A program made the position numbers and the translations under genes. DNA of 54,930 nt from Helicobacteraceae bacterium (lineage in GTDB: Bacteria > Campylobacterota > Campylobacteria > Campylobacterales > Sulfurimonadaceae). Under the pieces are notes generated by a model that was not told where the DNA came from, made no database searches, and saw only the letters and a program-made list of their open reading frames with translations. Shown here piece by piece: positions 19,001 through 26,061 of this stretch (positions are counted from its first letter, which is position 1; the number at the start of each line of letters is the position of its first letter). Location: contig JAGGTH010000050.1 of assembly GCA_021163845.1 (NCBI GenBank), positions 1 to 54,930 on the forward strand, read 5' to 3'.

Positions 19001-19169
19001 CGGGCTCTCTACATTGATATTTTTTGCCTCAGGTCAAGCGATGGTGCTTCAGCCAATGGCGATATCTTTAGGCTTTGGGATAGCATGGGCGACAGTGCTC
19101 AATCTGCTCTATATCCCATTGCTTTATGCCGTGATCTATCATATCAAAGAAGAAAAGGACGAGAGATGA
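16050..19169 (+). CDS. RND-superfamily efflux permease
   Basis: Proton-driven inner-membrane transporter of the AcrB/MdtB type: 1039 residues, 12 helices and two large periplasmic loops. The TM4 relay reads GMLVDEAIVVAENIYRH (Asp-Glu instead of Asp-Asp). TM10 reads GVVVNDGLIMVM, with Asn where AcrB has the essential Lys940. No periplasmic adaptor or outer-membrane channel gene is adjacent. The start is GTG 16050 (TTG at 16053 possible). The final bases overlap the globin gene. The substrate cannot be inferred. Confidence 0.88.
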   Translation: MLRRFLEFAIDKPLLNHLLLTFILMLSIFSYINIPKEIFPPMVSDEIIITGGYTGTSADILDKMVVQTIEDDLQNIDELGIIESTIKNGSFTMMIDIKPGSNKISVLNDVKDVIATVKRDLPADMNEPVAKIKTHAFPLALIALAGDVDKRELLLRADELKRDLSKFKDLSEVSIRGDADEELVIRLNEQKLFAYNLQPSLAINALKNISSIFPVGTIKQRGEHLYISTFNGEKQKEDVANTIINIAGSRVKISDIADVSFELSDEAELSHYNGMRNISVNVSKSEHGDSIGLVKEMRTLLKEYELRYPHLQFEIYTDTSIWIKNRLNTVFSNILFGLMLVFIAMLLFINRGIAMVVAIGIPVSFMIGLIVSEILGHSLNMLSLLGALIALGMLVDEAIVVAENIYRHLEHGMDRREAAIVGAIEMFPAVLTATLTTVFAFLPMLLLSGDMGTFIKIIPIMITVLLLSSLFEAFYFLPLHAYEFLRVTKKETYAKKIWAKLYKWHSQALHFMFKRKYISLVVMVVTILSLTVVLAKHTKFQLFPDFDTTQIYVTGKVNINNELEDTERLVTKIENILLAKLGEKDATSVTSVIGFQMDAKNQVEMGENLFHIFVELHEKAPENLFDTYISPILSIEYNKEVLIRQKLAQEISKEIQKELLPLRELQDEHGPIYEELVVKVPGAGVVANDIEISLNGKNEEDVIAGLEKLRRALSVIEGVYNVADDADIGEMELKLRVNQYGQELGLNEELLSSELRAYYLKGEYGKMFNEEGLVRIRIESGINEDIRSLERIEVQIPSTQQYVALRDVAEFVYVQGYVALNKEDGQRIRTVFGSIDKEKITSSEVMQKIESTLQELKNSGLSVDVKGEEQENNKNKKEMMQAGLIALFLIFITLVWLFDSIKKSLIVISIIPLVLLGVYVGHFIMGLNLTMPGLIGIVGLAGVVVNDGLIMVMFIQDAKDTEELMRKAKTRLRPILLTSITTVLGLSTLIFFASGQAMVLQPMAISLGFGIAWATVLNLLYIPLLYAVIYHIKEEKDER

Positions 19170-19603
19170 ATCTCAATATTACAAATATCCCTTTTGGAGT
19201 AAGACCTCCTGTGACTAAGCCAATCCCTGAGTTTTTAATAGAGGTAAAAGAGGAGGGGATTCGTGAACTCATAAGTAAGCATTATGAGAGTATCAAGCAA
19301 AGTGATATAGCCCATCTGTTTCCAAAAGATCCCAAAGAGTTTGAAGATGCTAAGAAGCATTCGAGTGACTTTTTTATTCAGATATGTGGAGGAAGAGCCT
19401 ATTTTAATGAAAATCGTGGCGCTCCACAAATGGTAGGCAGACATGCCCCTTTTCGCATCGATGCAGCAGCAAGAGAGAGATGGCTTGAACTCTATAAGCC
19501 TCTTCTGTTAGAACTCAAAGAACAAGGGGTGACAGAGACCTCTTTGCAATCTTTTTGGAACTATCTTGATATCTTCTCATCATGGATGATCAACACAAAA
19601 TAG
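19166..19603 (+). CDS. Truncated hemoglobin, group II-like
   Basis: Small heme protein (145 residues, 2-on-2 globin fold) that binds O2 or NO. GRHAPFRIDAAARERWLELY contains the proximal histidine (H in RHAPF) and the Trp at position G8 characteristic of group II (GlbO) proteins. QICGGRAYFNENRG is the matching E-helix region. Campylobacter jejuni Ctb, in contrast, is group III. ATG 19166 overlaps the RND stop (ATGA), indicating co-translation; in-frame upstream Met codons lie inside the RND gene. Confidence 0.87.
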   Translation: MNLNITNIPFGVRPPVTKPIPEFLIEVKEEGIRELISKHYESIKQSDIAHLFPKDPKEFEDAKKHSSDFFIQICGGRAYFNENRGAPQMVGRHAPFRIDAAARERWLELYKPLLLELKEQGVTETSLQSFWNYLDIFSSWMINTK

Positions 19604-19641
19604 GGACTTAGAAAATCAGAAAAGTATAAGCTATGGTTGAG

Positions 19642-19647
19642 TATAAT
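19642..19647 (+). promoter_or_regulatory. -10 element of the tRNA-Met promoter
   Basis: TATAAT (in GAGTATAATTTCGCCC) ends 18 bases before the tRNA. The GC-rich stretch right after it resembles a stringent-control discriminator. Confidence 0.55.
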
Positions 19648-19665
19648 TTCGCCCTACAAACTAGT

Positions 19666-19742
19666 GGGTTCTTAGCTCAGTTGGTTAGAGCCCTCCGCTC
19701 ATAACGGAGTGGTCGAGTGTTCGAGTCACTCAGAACCCACCA
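19666..19742 (+). tRNA. tRNA-Met (anticodon CAT)
   Basis: Acceptor stem GGGTTCT/AGAACCC, D-arm TAGCTCAGTTGGTTAGAGC, anticodon stem CTCCG/CGGAG with loop CTCATAA, T-loop TTCGAGT, discriminator A19739 and encoded CCA. The paired first acceptor base argues against an initiator tRNA. An elongator Met or a lysidine-modified Ile2 tRNA are both possible; Met is more likely. Confidence 0.9.
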
Positions 19743-19830
19743 CTAGAAAATCCCTACAATATGACTCTTTTAATCTTCTCAAAATACCCTTAACACTAGA
19801 CGCCCATTAGATCTTTAAAGCAGTATAAGC

Positions 19831-20559
19831 TTAGTGAAGAAACTTATACCCAATCCCATAGACACTTTCAATGGTATTTGCAGGCAGTTTTTTTCTTAGT
19901 TTTGAGACGAGTTTTCTGATATTTGCTGCGTTGAGAGTTTCTTGCTTGTCGCTGTAGTACGAGGATATCTCCTCATTAGTATAGATCTTACCAATATTTG
20001 TCGTGAGCAGTTGCAGAAAAATAATCTCATATTTTGTGAGATATACAGAATTTCCGTTTTGTGTGAGTGATTCTGTTTGCTTGTCAAAAACAAAAGAATC
20101 TTGAAGTGTGATTCGTGAGGATGTATTCGTTTTTTCACTCTTTTTGAGATTTTTTGACACATGCAAAAGAGCTTTTAAAAACTCTTGATAATCAATAGGT
20201 TTTTTGATGTATTGCTTGACCCCTAAATTGATGAGAGGCAAAAGATGGTGAGTCTCCTCGTGTGCAGAAAGGATGATTACTGCTTGGTCTGGGTTAATGG
20301 TATAGAGCTCGGATGTAAGCTCAATACCGTTGATCTTTGGCATACGTATATCTGAGAGCACAAGATCATAGTATTGATTACTTTTTTTGTAGTATTTCGT
20401 ATAGGATTCGAGCGCTTCAAGACCATTTTTAACGCTTTTTACATCGAGAAAAAAGTTCTTTAATATCTCAGTCGTTGCTGTTCGAAATTCATCATCATCT
20501 TCTGCAAAGAGGATAGATAAGTTTTTTGTATAAGATAAAAGTTCTTTGGAATTAATCAT
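19831..20559 (-). CDS. OmpR/PhoB-type response regulator
   Basis: DNA-binding output of a two-component system, 242 residues. The N-terminal receiver (about 12-130) has the acidic pair in LFAEDDDEF, phospho-acceptor Asp in LVLSDIRMPKING, and Lys in YIKKPID. The C-terminal winged helix (about 150-240) has LTKYEIIFLQLL, NIRKLVSKLRKKL and the wing motif IESVYGIGYKF. No histidine kinase gene is adjacent, so this is an orphan by position and its targets are unknown. A minus-strand TATAAT (20599-20594) gives a leader of about 30 nt. Confidence 0.92.
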   Translation of the reverse strand: MINSKELLSYTKNLSILFAEDDDEFRTATTEILKNFFLDVKSVKNGLEALESYTKYYKKSNQYYDLVLSDIRMPKINGIELTSELYTINPDQAVIILSAHEETHHLLPLINLGVKQYIKKPIDYQEFLKALLHVSKNLKKSEKTNTSSRITLQDSFVFDKQTESLTQNGNSVYLTKYEIIFLQLLTTNIGKIYTNEEISSYYSDKQETLNAANIRKLVSKLRKKLPANTIESVYGIGYKFLH

Positions 20560-20593
20560 TATTTATTCTTTAAAAGTTGCTTTGTTGAATCCA

Positions 20594-20599
20594 ATTATA
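20594..20599 (-). promoter_or_regulatory. -10 element of the response-regulator gene
   Basis: Minus strand reads GATATAATTGG. TATAAT lies about 35 bases upstream of the start codon at 20559. Confidence 0.45.
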
Positions 20600-20606
20600 T
20601 CTAGAA

Positions 20607-20638
20607 TTGACTCTTCTTTCAATAAATAGTGTTACAAT
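20607..20638 (+). promoter_or_regulatory. Promoter of the ankyrin-thiS operon
   Basis: TTGACT (20607-20612) and TACAAT (20633-20638) separated by 20 bases, longer than the optimum. Transcription would start near 20645, about 20 nt before the signal-peptide start. Confidence 0.4.
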
Positions 20639-20663
20639 TATGCAATTAAATTTGAAAGATGAA

Positions 20664-21206
20664 ATGATGAAATATCTCCTATTTTTGGCGTTAGCTATTC
20701 TCGGCTTTGCCGATGATGTAGATGGAAGAGCTCCATTACATAATGCAGTATATTATGAGGAGTATGAGAACATCTCTGCTATTATAAAAGAGGGTGTGGA
20801 TGTAGATGTAATGAATGCTGCAGGACTCACACCTTTGCATATCGCGATCAAAAAACGTGACATGCAAGCCGCGACACTTCTTTTGGAAGCGGGAGCTGAT
20901 ATCAATGCGCAGGATAATAAGGAAAACACTCCTCTTATTCTTGCGGTCAAAAAGAAGAACCTTGAACTTGTGCGATTTTTGATCCTCAAAGGTGCAAATC
21001 TTAACCTCAAGAATAGTGATGGAATCTCTCCACTCCATCAAGCAGCATATACAGGGAATCCTAGTGTGGTAGAATATCTCCTCAATATGGGAGCTGATTA
21101 TAAAGAAAAATCAAATCAAGGTTATACAGCTTTCGACTTTGCTGTGATGCAAAACAACCTTTCGGTAATCGATGTATTAAAACTTTATGAAAGGAAATAT
21201 CAATGA
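20664..21206 (+). CDS. Exported ankyrin-repeat protein
   Basis: About 180 residues. A signal peptide (MMKYLLFLALAILGFA) is followed by four ankyrin repeats (about residues 25-165) with the usual TPLHxAI and A-LLLEAGADIN patterns. Ankyrin repeats bind proteins. Export suggests a periplasmic role, as for catalase-protecting ankyrin proteins such as AnkB in other bacteria, but no catalase or peroxidase gene is here. The start is chosen at the ATG pair 20664/20667 because it opens the signal peptide. The end overlaps thiS (ATGA). Confidence 0.82.
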   Translation: MMKYLLFLALAILGFADDVDGRAPLHNAVYYEEYENISAIIKEGVDVDVMNAAGLTPLHIAIKKRDMQAATLLLEAGADINAQDNKENTPLILAVKKKNLELVRFLILKGANLNLKNSDGISPLHQAAYTGNPSVVEYLLNMGADYKEKSNQGYTAFDFAVMQNNLSVIDVLKLYERKYQ

Positions 21207-21403
21207 TTCTATGGATAAATGGCCAACAAAAAGAGTTTAAAGAAAAAGTTACACTAGGTGAAGTTCTTGCTAAACTTTCTCTTGAAGGTAAAGTGATGGC
21301 AGCAGCTGTGAATATGCAGATCGTAAAACAAGATGTGTGGAATACGCAACAATTAAACGATGGTGATAAATTAGAGCTTTTAGATTTTGTTGGTGGTGGA
21401 TGA
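21203..21403 (+). CDS. thiS: ThiS sulfur carrier protein
   Basis: 66-residue ubiquitin-like carrier that delivers sulfur for the thiazole half of thiamine. It begins ILWINGQQKEF and ends DFVGGG; the C-terminal Gly-Gly is adenylated and thiocarboxylated. It overlaps the upstream ankyrin gene by 4 nt. Its 3' end overlaps the converging acpS gene by 24 nt. Other thiazole genes are not nearby. MoaD is the alternative, but length and spacing favour ThiS. Confidence 0.85.
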   Translation: MILWINGQQKEFKEKVTLGEVLAKLSLEGKVMAAAVNMQIVKQDVWNTQQLNDGDKLELLDFVGGG

Positions 21404-21745
21404 CTCTATTGCGACCACTGCAATAGCATAGTCCCCATCATGTGTGATGGAGAGACTTGTGTCTTTGATCTCAAAGAGTTGCATCACTTTTTGAGATAAA
21501 CTGATACATGGTGCTCCTTTTGGAGTTTTTGAGATATGTATATCAAAAAAAGAACATTCACTCCCGATTCCTACACCCAAAGCTTTTGAACACGCTTCTT
21601 TAGCTGCCCAAAATCCCGAAGCTGTTTTATAGTTTTTGACTAACTTTTGCTCCTCTTTGGAAAGAAATCTATCTAAGGCTTTCTCTCCAAAGCGCTCTAT
21701 AAGATGCTCCATACGAGAGGTCTTAATAAGATCTATGCCTATCAT
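21380..21745 (-). CDS. acpS: Holo-[acyl-carrier-protein] synthase
   Basis: Transfers 4'-phosphopantetheine from CoA to apo-ACP, enabling fatty-acid synthesis. The 121-residue protein has the metal-binding start MIGIDLIKTSRM, the family motif GFWAAKEACSKALGVG, and the C-terminal SITHDGDYAIAVV. It starts immediately after the fliL stop, so the two are co-transcribed. Its end converges on thiS. Confidence 0.94.
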   Translation of the reverse strand: MIGIDLIKTSRMEHLIERFGEKALDRFLSKEEQKLVKNYKTASGFWAAKEACSKALGVGIGSECSFFDIHISKTPKGAPCISLSQKVMQLFEIKDTSLSITHDGDYAIAVVAIESSTTNKI

Positions 21746-22303
21746 CTACTGAATAACAAACTCTGTAAAGTAGATCCCACGAATCTGACCATCTGAGATC
21801 ATAGCGTTAAGAGTATCCATGATCTGTTGAGATACTTTTTGTTTCCCTTTTGAAGAGGAGATCTCCTCAAGAGTTTTAGATGTAAGGATACGTATCACTC
21901 TATCACGAACAACAGGAGATTTATTGTCAAGCTCCATACTGATCTCTTTTCCATCGAGTTCAAGAGACATGGTCACTTTTAGGTAGCGACGTCCAGCATC
22001 ACTTTTGAGGTTAACAGTAAATGTATCTAAAGGATAAAGAATCCCTATACTACTTAAACTACGTGAGTCTAACTCATCTCCACTTGCGACAGCCTGTCTT
22101 AGATTTGTTGGAGCTCTCTGTACTTGCTGTGGTGCATTTTGGTATTGTTGATTTGAACTATCATCACCCATCAAGAGAACTGTTAAGACAGCGCCGATAA
22201 GAATGATCAAAATAAGTACTATGATGATAATGATCATCAACATTTTGCTGGATTTTTTCTCTCCTGGTTGATTCTCTTCTTCGTTTTTTTCTGCATCTGC
22301 CAT
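21746..22303 (-). CDS. fliL: FliL, flagellar basal-body associated protein
   Basis: Single-pass inner-membrane protein that surrounds the stator and supports motor torque. The 185-residue protein has a charged cytoplasmic N-terminus, one very hydrophobic helix (about 21-45), a short linker, and the conserved periplasmic domain with YPLDTFTVNLKSDAGRRYLKV and VRDRVIRILTSKTLEE. AAAGGA precedes the ATG. It sits between a small conserved gene and acpS rather than in a flagellar operon, a scattering usual in Campylobacterota. Confidence 0.92.
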   Translation of the reverse strand: MADAEKNEEENQPGEKKSSKMLMIIIIIVLILIILIGAVLTVLLMGDDSSNQQYQNAPQQVQRAPTNLRQAVASGDELDSRSLSSIGILYPLDTFTVNLKSDAGRRYLKVTMSLELDGKEISMELDNKSPVVRDRVIRILTSKTLEEISSSKGKQKVSQQIMDTLNAMISDGQIRGIYFTEFVIQ

Positions 22304-22321
22304 AAAAAATCCTTTACTAGT

Positions 22322-22582
22322 TTAGTTTGAACACTTGATCCCAAGTGCTTTTATGAGTTCTTCAAAAACTTCTCCGGCTTCACGGTTGACATCATCATGG
22401 TATTCTAAAACAACGACATCTTTTCCCTCAGAGATATTACACGAATAACTTTCCGGTTTGATACTATATTTTGCAGTTACTTTATCAATCGTAGAACATA
22501 CAAGTTCTGATTCCTCTTTTCCCTCATAAGCGATAGAGAGTTTTGCGTATTTTTCTTCACTTTTAAATTGCGCGTCAATCAT
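22322..22582 (-). CDS. Small conserved hypothetical protein upstream of fliL
   Basis: 86-residue soluble acidic protein, MIDAQFKSEE to LGIKCSN. I do not recognise the family. The predicted alternation of strands and helices suggests a compact alpha/beta fold; two Cys are internal and one is near the C-terminus. The ATG at 22582 is chosen because GGAAA lies just upstream and a TATAAT box lies about 35 nt away. The in-frame start at 22606 would fall too close to the promoter. It is 18 nt from fliL and probably in one operon with fliL-acpS. Confidence 0.7.
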   Translation of the reverse strand: MIDAQFKSEEKYAKLSIAYEGKEESELVCSTIDKVTAKYSIKPESYSCNISEGKDVVVLEYHDDVNREAGEVFEELIKALGIKCSN

Positions 22583-22614
22583 AAATTTCCTTTTTTTCAA
22601 TCTCAAGTGCTACG

Positions 22615-22620
22615 ATTATA
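22615..22620 (-). promoter_or_regulatory. -10 element of the hypothetical-fliL-acpS operon
   Basis: Minus strand reads TACTATAATCG. TATAAT would start transcription near 22608, giving a leader of about 25 nt that contains AAAAAAAGGAAA as ribosome site. Confidence 0.5.
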
Positions 22621-22660
22621 GTACTATTAAGTTTTAGTTTTGCTTTTATCTCTTGGCTCT

Positions 22661-24007
22661 TTAGTACCATTCGAGCAATTTTGTAACTTCATCAACGACA
22701 AATGTTTTCATAGTTGTTTTTTCAAGAGGTTTTTTTGCTAAAAGAGCTTTAGAAATATTCTGCATTTTTGCCTCTTTGAGTCGTACATCGGTCGCATACA
22801 CTTCACGTACATCCCCAACTAAAGAAACCTCACCAATAAAGACCGTTTCTTTAGAGATCGCTCTATCTCGAAAGCTACTAATAATTGCGGCAAGTACAGC
22901 TAAATCGGCAGCTGTCTCTGTGATCTTAATTCCACCTGTTATATTGATAAAAACATCATAACCTGAAAGCGGAATCTCTAGCTTTCGCTCAAGGAGTGCA
23001 AGAAGCATATTGAGACGGTTCGTATCAAAGCCTGTTGCTTGACGCTTGGAGTTTGGCGTATGCGATTCTGAGACGAGTGCTTGAACCTCTAAGATAATAG
23101 GGCGAGATCCCTCCATGATTACGGTCAAAGCAGAACCTGCTTGCTCAGAGTTACGGTTGAAAAAACGTGAGGAAACATCGGTAGCTGAGATAAGACCATC
23201 GTGACTCATAACAAATACACCAATCTCACTTGTAGGTCCAAAACGGTTTTTAAATCCACGTAAAATACGAAGTTCTTGGGAAGAATCTCCCTCAAAATAA
23301 AGCACTGTATCTACCATATGCTCTAAAACACGTGGACCTGCAATAGAACCCTCTTTAGTGATATGCCCGATGATGAAGATCACTAAGTCTTTCTCTTTGG
23401 CGATACGCATCAGTTCAAAAGTGATCTGGCGCACTTGTGTCACAGAACCAGGTGCGGATGTTATATTTTCAGAATAAAGTGTTTGGATAGAATCTATGAT
23501 CAAAAAATCATAACTTCGGTGTTCAAGTTCCACTAAAACTTGCTCAAGACGGATCTCGCTCAAAAGATAGAGGCTGTCTTGATTAGAGTTTAGACGATTG
23601 GCACGGAGTTTGATCTGTCCTGCAGATTCTTCCCCTGTGACGTAGAGAACATTTTTGCCTGTTGAAGCGATGTTGGAGCCCACTTTGAGTAGGAGTGTTG
23701 ATTTTCCAACTCCCGGGCTTCCACCGATAAGAGTGAGCGAACCAGGGACAATTCCGCCACCAAGCACCATATCAAGTTCATCATCCAAAGAGCTATAGCG
23801 ATACACCTCAGTCTCGATGATGTCATTGATACTTACCGCTTTTGCAGCAGAAGTGCTTGAAGATTTGGTGTTTTTGACCACCTCTTGTTGATGCTCACTT
23901 AGCTCTATAAAAGAATCCCATGCCCCACAGTTGGTACATTTTCCCATCCATCTAGGAGTAGTAAGTCCACAGTGTTGGCATTCAAAGAGGATCTTTTTCT
24001 TTGCCAT
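22661..24007 (-). CDS. radA: RadA/Sms, DNA repair and recombination ATPase
   Basis: RecA-related helicase that helps branch migration in recombination and, in several naturally competent bacteria, during transformation. The 448-residue protein has a C4 zinc finger (Cys10, 13, 24, 27), Walker A GGSPGVGKST (95-104), the RadA-specific KNRFG motif, and a C-terminal Lon-protease-like domain with GGIKITETAADLAVLAA. Its start codon overlaps the ftsY stop by one base. This is the last gene of the TlpA-like/ftsY/radA minus-strand run. Confidence 0.95.
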   Translation of the reverse strand: MAKKKILFECQHCGLTTPRWMGKCTNCGAWDSFIELSEHQQEVVKNTKSSSTSAAKAVSINDIIETEVYRYSSLDDELDMVLGGGIVPGSLTLIGGSPGVGKSTLLLKVGSNIASTGKNVLYVTGEESAGQIKLRANRLNSNQDSLYLLSEIRLEQVLVELEHRSYDFLIIDSIQTLYSENITSAPGSVTQVRQITFELMRIAKEKDLVIFIIGHITKEGSIAGPRVLEHMVDTVLYFEGDSSQELRILRGFKNRFGPTSEIGVFVMSHDGLISATDVSSRFFNRNSEQAGSALTVIMEGSRPIILEVQALVSESHTPNSKRQATGFDTNRLNMLLALLERKLEIPLSGYDVFINITGGIKITETAADLAVLAAIISSFRDRAISKETVFIGEVSLVGDVREVYATDVRLKEAKMQNISKALLAKKPLEKTTMKTFVVDEVTKLLEWY

Positions 24008-24891
24008 TATGCACTTTCTTCTTCAACAAATATAGCGTCTAAAAGACCATCGACAAACTCATATTTATCAAATGGAGTGAGGTTTTCAGGCTGCTCGCCT
24101 GTTCCCACATAAAGAATAGGAAGCTCGAGCGCATAGGCGATACTAAAGATACTTCCCCCTTTAGCTGTTCCATCGAGTTTAGTGATGATGATCCCATCGA
24201 TACCTATCATCTCATTAAATGCTTTTGCTTGGGCAATCGCTGAGTTCCCTTGTGTTCCATCCAAAATAAGAATCGTTCTATGCGGCGCGCCAGGATGCGC
24301 TTTTTCACAGATGCGAGCGATCTTTTTGAGCTCATTTGCAAGGTTGGTCTGGGTATGAAGACGCCCTGCTGTATCGATGATGACATTATCAAAGTTACGC
24401 GCTTTTGCAGAGTCGATCGTATCGTATGCCACCGCAGAGCTATCATGCCCTTGTTTTGAGGAGATGATAGGGATATCAAGTTTTTTTGCCCAAAGAGTCA
24501 GTTGCTCGATGGCCGCAGCACGAAAGGTGTCTCCTGCACCAAGCATCACTTTTTTTCCTTCATTTTTATAGCGTTGTGCAAGCTTGGAAATAGTTGTGGT
24601 TTTTCCTGCTCCATTGACCCCTACGATGAGCTCGACAAAAGGTGCAACAAATTCAGGCTCTTTGTAGGATGTATAAGCAAGAGTCGCTAAAAGTTTTGAG
24701 CGAAGGATCTCTCGTGTCACTTTCTCTTGATAGATCTCATTGAGTATGATCTCAACAAGATCATACTCTACATCCGCTTCTAAGAGAATCTCTTCGAGCT
24801 CCTCCTTGGTGATAGCGAGCTTTTTTTTTGGTGCGACTGTCTTGATAGCATCGACAGTCTTTTTAAGCGAATTTTTAATAAATCCAAACAT
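24007..24891 (-). CDS. ftsY: FtsY, signal-recognition-particle receptor GTPase
   Basis: Docks the SRP-ribosome complex at the inner membrane for co-translational insertion. The 294-residue protein has an N domain (about 1-85) and an NG GTPase domain with [10 protein letters not shown] (91-100), DTAGRLHT and [10 protein letters not shown]. The long acidic A domain of E. coli FtsY is absent, and the N-terminal [11 protein letters not shown] helix probably mediates membrane contact. It starts one base after the end of the TlpA-like gene. Confidence 0.95.
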   Translation of the reverse strand: MFGFIKNSLKKTVDAIKTVAPKKKLAITKEELEEILLEADVEYDLVEIILNEIYQEKVTREILRSKLLATLAYTSYKEPEFVAPFVELIVGVNGAGKTTTISKLAQRYKNEGKKVMLGAGDTFRAAAIEQLTLWAKKLDIPIISSKQGHDSSAVAYDTIDSAKARNFDNVIIDTAGRLHTQTNLANELKKIARICEKAHPGAPHRTILILDGTQGNSAIAQAKAFNEMIGIDGIIITKLDGTAKGGSIFSIAYALELPILYVGTGEQPENLTPFDKYEFVDGLLDAIFVEEESA

Positions 24892-25440
24892 CTATTTTCC
24901 TAAAGCTTGTTTGATATCACTCTCTATAAATTCCTCTTGAACAGCTCCAAGATAGTAGTTGATGAGTTTGCCATTTTTATACATTGCAAGAAGAGGAATC
25001 GGAAATCTCTCCCCTAGATCTAAATGACTTGCGATTGCATCAACGAGGCGACGGTTTTCTTTAGAGTTTGTAAGTGTGTAGCGTGCGTTAAATTGCTCTT
25101 GAAACTCTGTGAGTTTTTCATTCGTGATCGTGTCTTCGATAGTTATGCCCATAACGATAAGATTATCTTTGTATTTTTCCTGAAGAGATGTAAGGTGTGT
25201 TGCTCCATTTTGACAAGGGGGACACCAAGTAGCAAAGATATCAAAAATGACAACTTTTTCTTCAGCTCCTTGGAGTGAAAATCCTTCTAAACCTTTTGTT
25301 ACGACGTGTTGAGTGCTCGATAAATCGCTAAGAGTGTATTGGTGGGTTGTGAGAAGTTCGTTTGGATCTTCTGAGTCAGAACAAGCCTGAAATAAAATAG
25401 ACAGGGAGACGAGAGTCGCTAGAAGAGATTTTTGAAACAT
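24892..25440 (-). CDS. TlpA/ResA-like thioredoxin-fold lipoprotein
   Basis: Membrane-attached periplasmic thiol-disulfide protein of 182 residues. The signal peptide has a lipobox-like end (LFQAC, Cys20), and the redox site is FATWCPPC (Cys73 and Cys76) in an AhpC/TSA-type fold. A likely role is reducing apocytochrome c cysteines or other periplasmic thiols. ATG 25440 opens the signal peptide and follows AGGTA. The longer in-frame start at 25491 would lie within the promoter. It is the first gene of the operon with ftsY and radA. Confidence 0.86.
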   Translation of the reverse strand: MFQKSLLATLVSLSILFQACSDSEDPNELLTTHQYTLSDLSSTQHVVTKGLEGFSLQGAEEKVVIFDIFATWCPPCQNGATHLTSLQEKYKDNLIVMGITIEDTITNEKLTEFQEQFNARYTLTNSKENRRLVDAIASHLDLGERFPIPLLAMYKNGKLINYYLGAVQEEFIESDIKQALGK

Positions 25441-25480
25441 AAAATACCTTTTTTTTAATTTTTTTAGTAAAATGCTTGAA

Positions 25481-25488
25481 ATTATAAC
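25481..25488. promoter_or_regulatory. Overlapping divergent -10 elements, TlpA-like gene/fthC
   Basis: ATTATAAC gives TATAAT on the minus strand (25486-25481, toward the TlpA-like gene) and TATAAC on the plus strand (25483-25488, toward fthC). The intergenic region is 62 bases and very A/T-rich. Confidence 0.45.
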
Positions 25489-25502
25489 CATAAAGATTTT
25501 AT

Positions 25503-26051
25503 ATGCCTCTTACAAAAAATAGTTTTAGACAAATATGTTTAGAAAAGATCAAAAACATACCACAGCATAATCTTATGTATAAAAATGCTTTGCTTCATAG
25601 GGCATTATTAAAAGAGATCGGGGGAATAAAGAATGCCAAAATTTTTCTTTTTTATCCTATGGGGCATGAGCCAAATATCCTCAAGCTTCTTGGGCACCTG
25701 AGGAAAAAAAATCAAATTTTTGTGCCATTTATGGAAGGTAAAAGTTTTAAGATGGTACCATTTAGATTACCGCTTAAGCAAAAAAAATTTGGTATTTTTG
25801 AAGCGGGAAACACATTTAGAAATATAAAAAATATTGATATAGCCATAGTGCCTGTGATCGGTGTAGATGGAGCGTTACAAAGAATTGGTTTTGGAAAAGG
25901 GATGTATGATCGCTTCTTTGCAAAGTTAAAAAAGAAACCTTATACTCTCTTTGTTCAATTAGAATTTTGTTATACAAAAGAATTAATTTGTGATTCTTAT
26001 GATGTTTCGTGTGATCTACTCCTGACTCCTCGGATGCGGCTAGAAAAATAA
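25503..26051 (+). CDS. 5-formyltetrahydrofolate cyclo-ligase
   Basis: ATP-dependent conversion of 5-formyl-THF to 5,10-methenyl-THF (MTHFS/YgfA family), a folate salvage step. The 182-residue protein has FYPMGHEPN in the first half and the family signature GVDGALQRIGFGKGMYDRFF near residues 118-140, containing the ATP-binding GxGKGxYD. The ribosome site is weak. It precedes rny by 10 nt and is probably the first gene of a run reaching the porin. Confidence 0.9.
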   Translation: MPLTKNSFRQICLEKIKNIPQHNLMYKNALLHRALLKEIGGIKNAKIFLFYPMGHEPNILKLLGHLRKKNQIFVPFMEGKSFKMVPFRLPLKQKKFGIFEAGNTFRNIKNIDIAIVPVIGVDGALQRIGFGKGMYDRFFAKLKKKPYTLFVQLEFCYTKELICDSYDVSCDLLLTPRMRLEK

Positions 26052-26061
26052 GGACAAAAAG

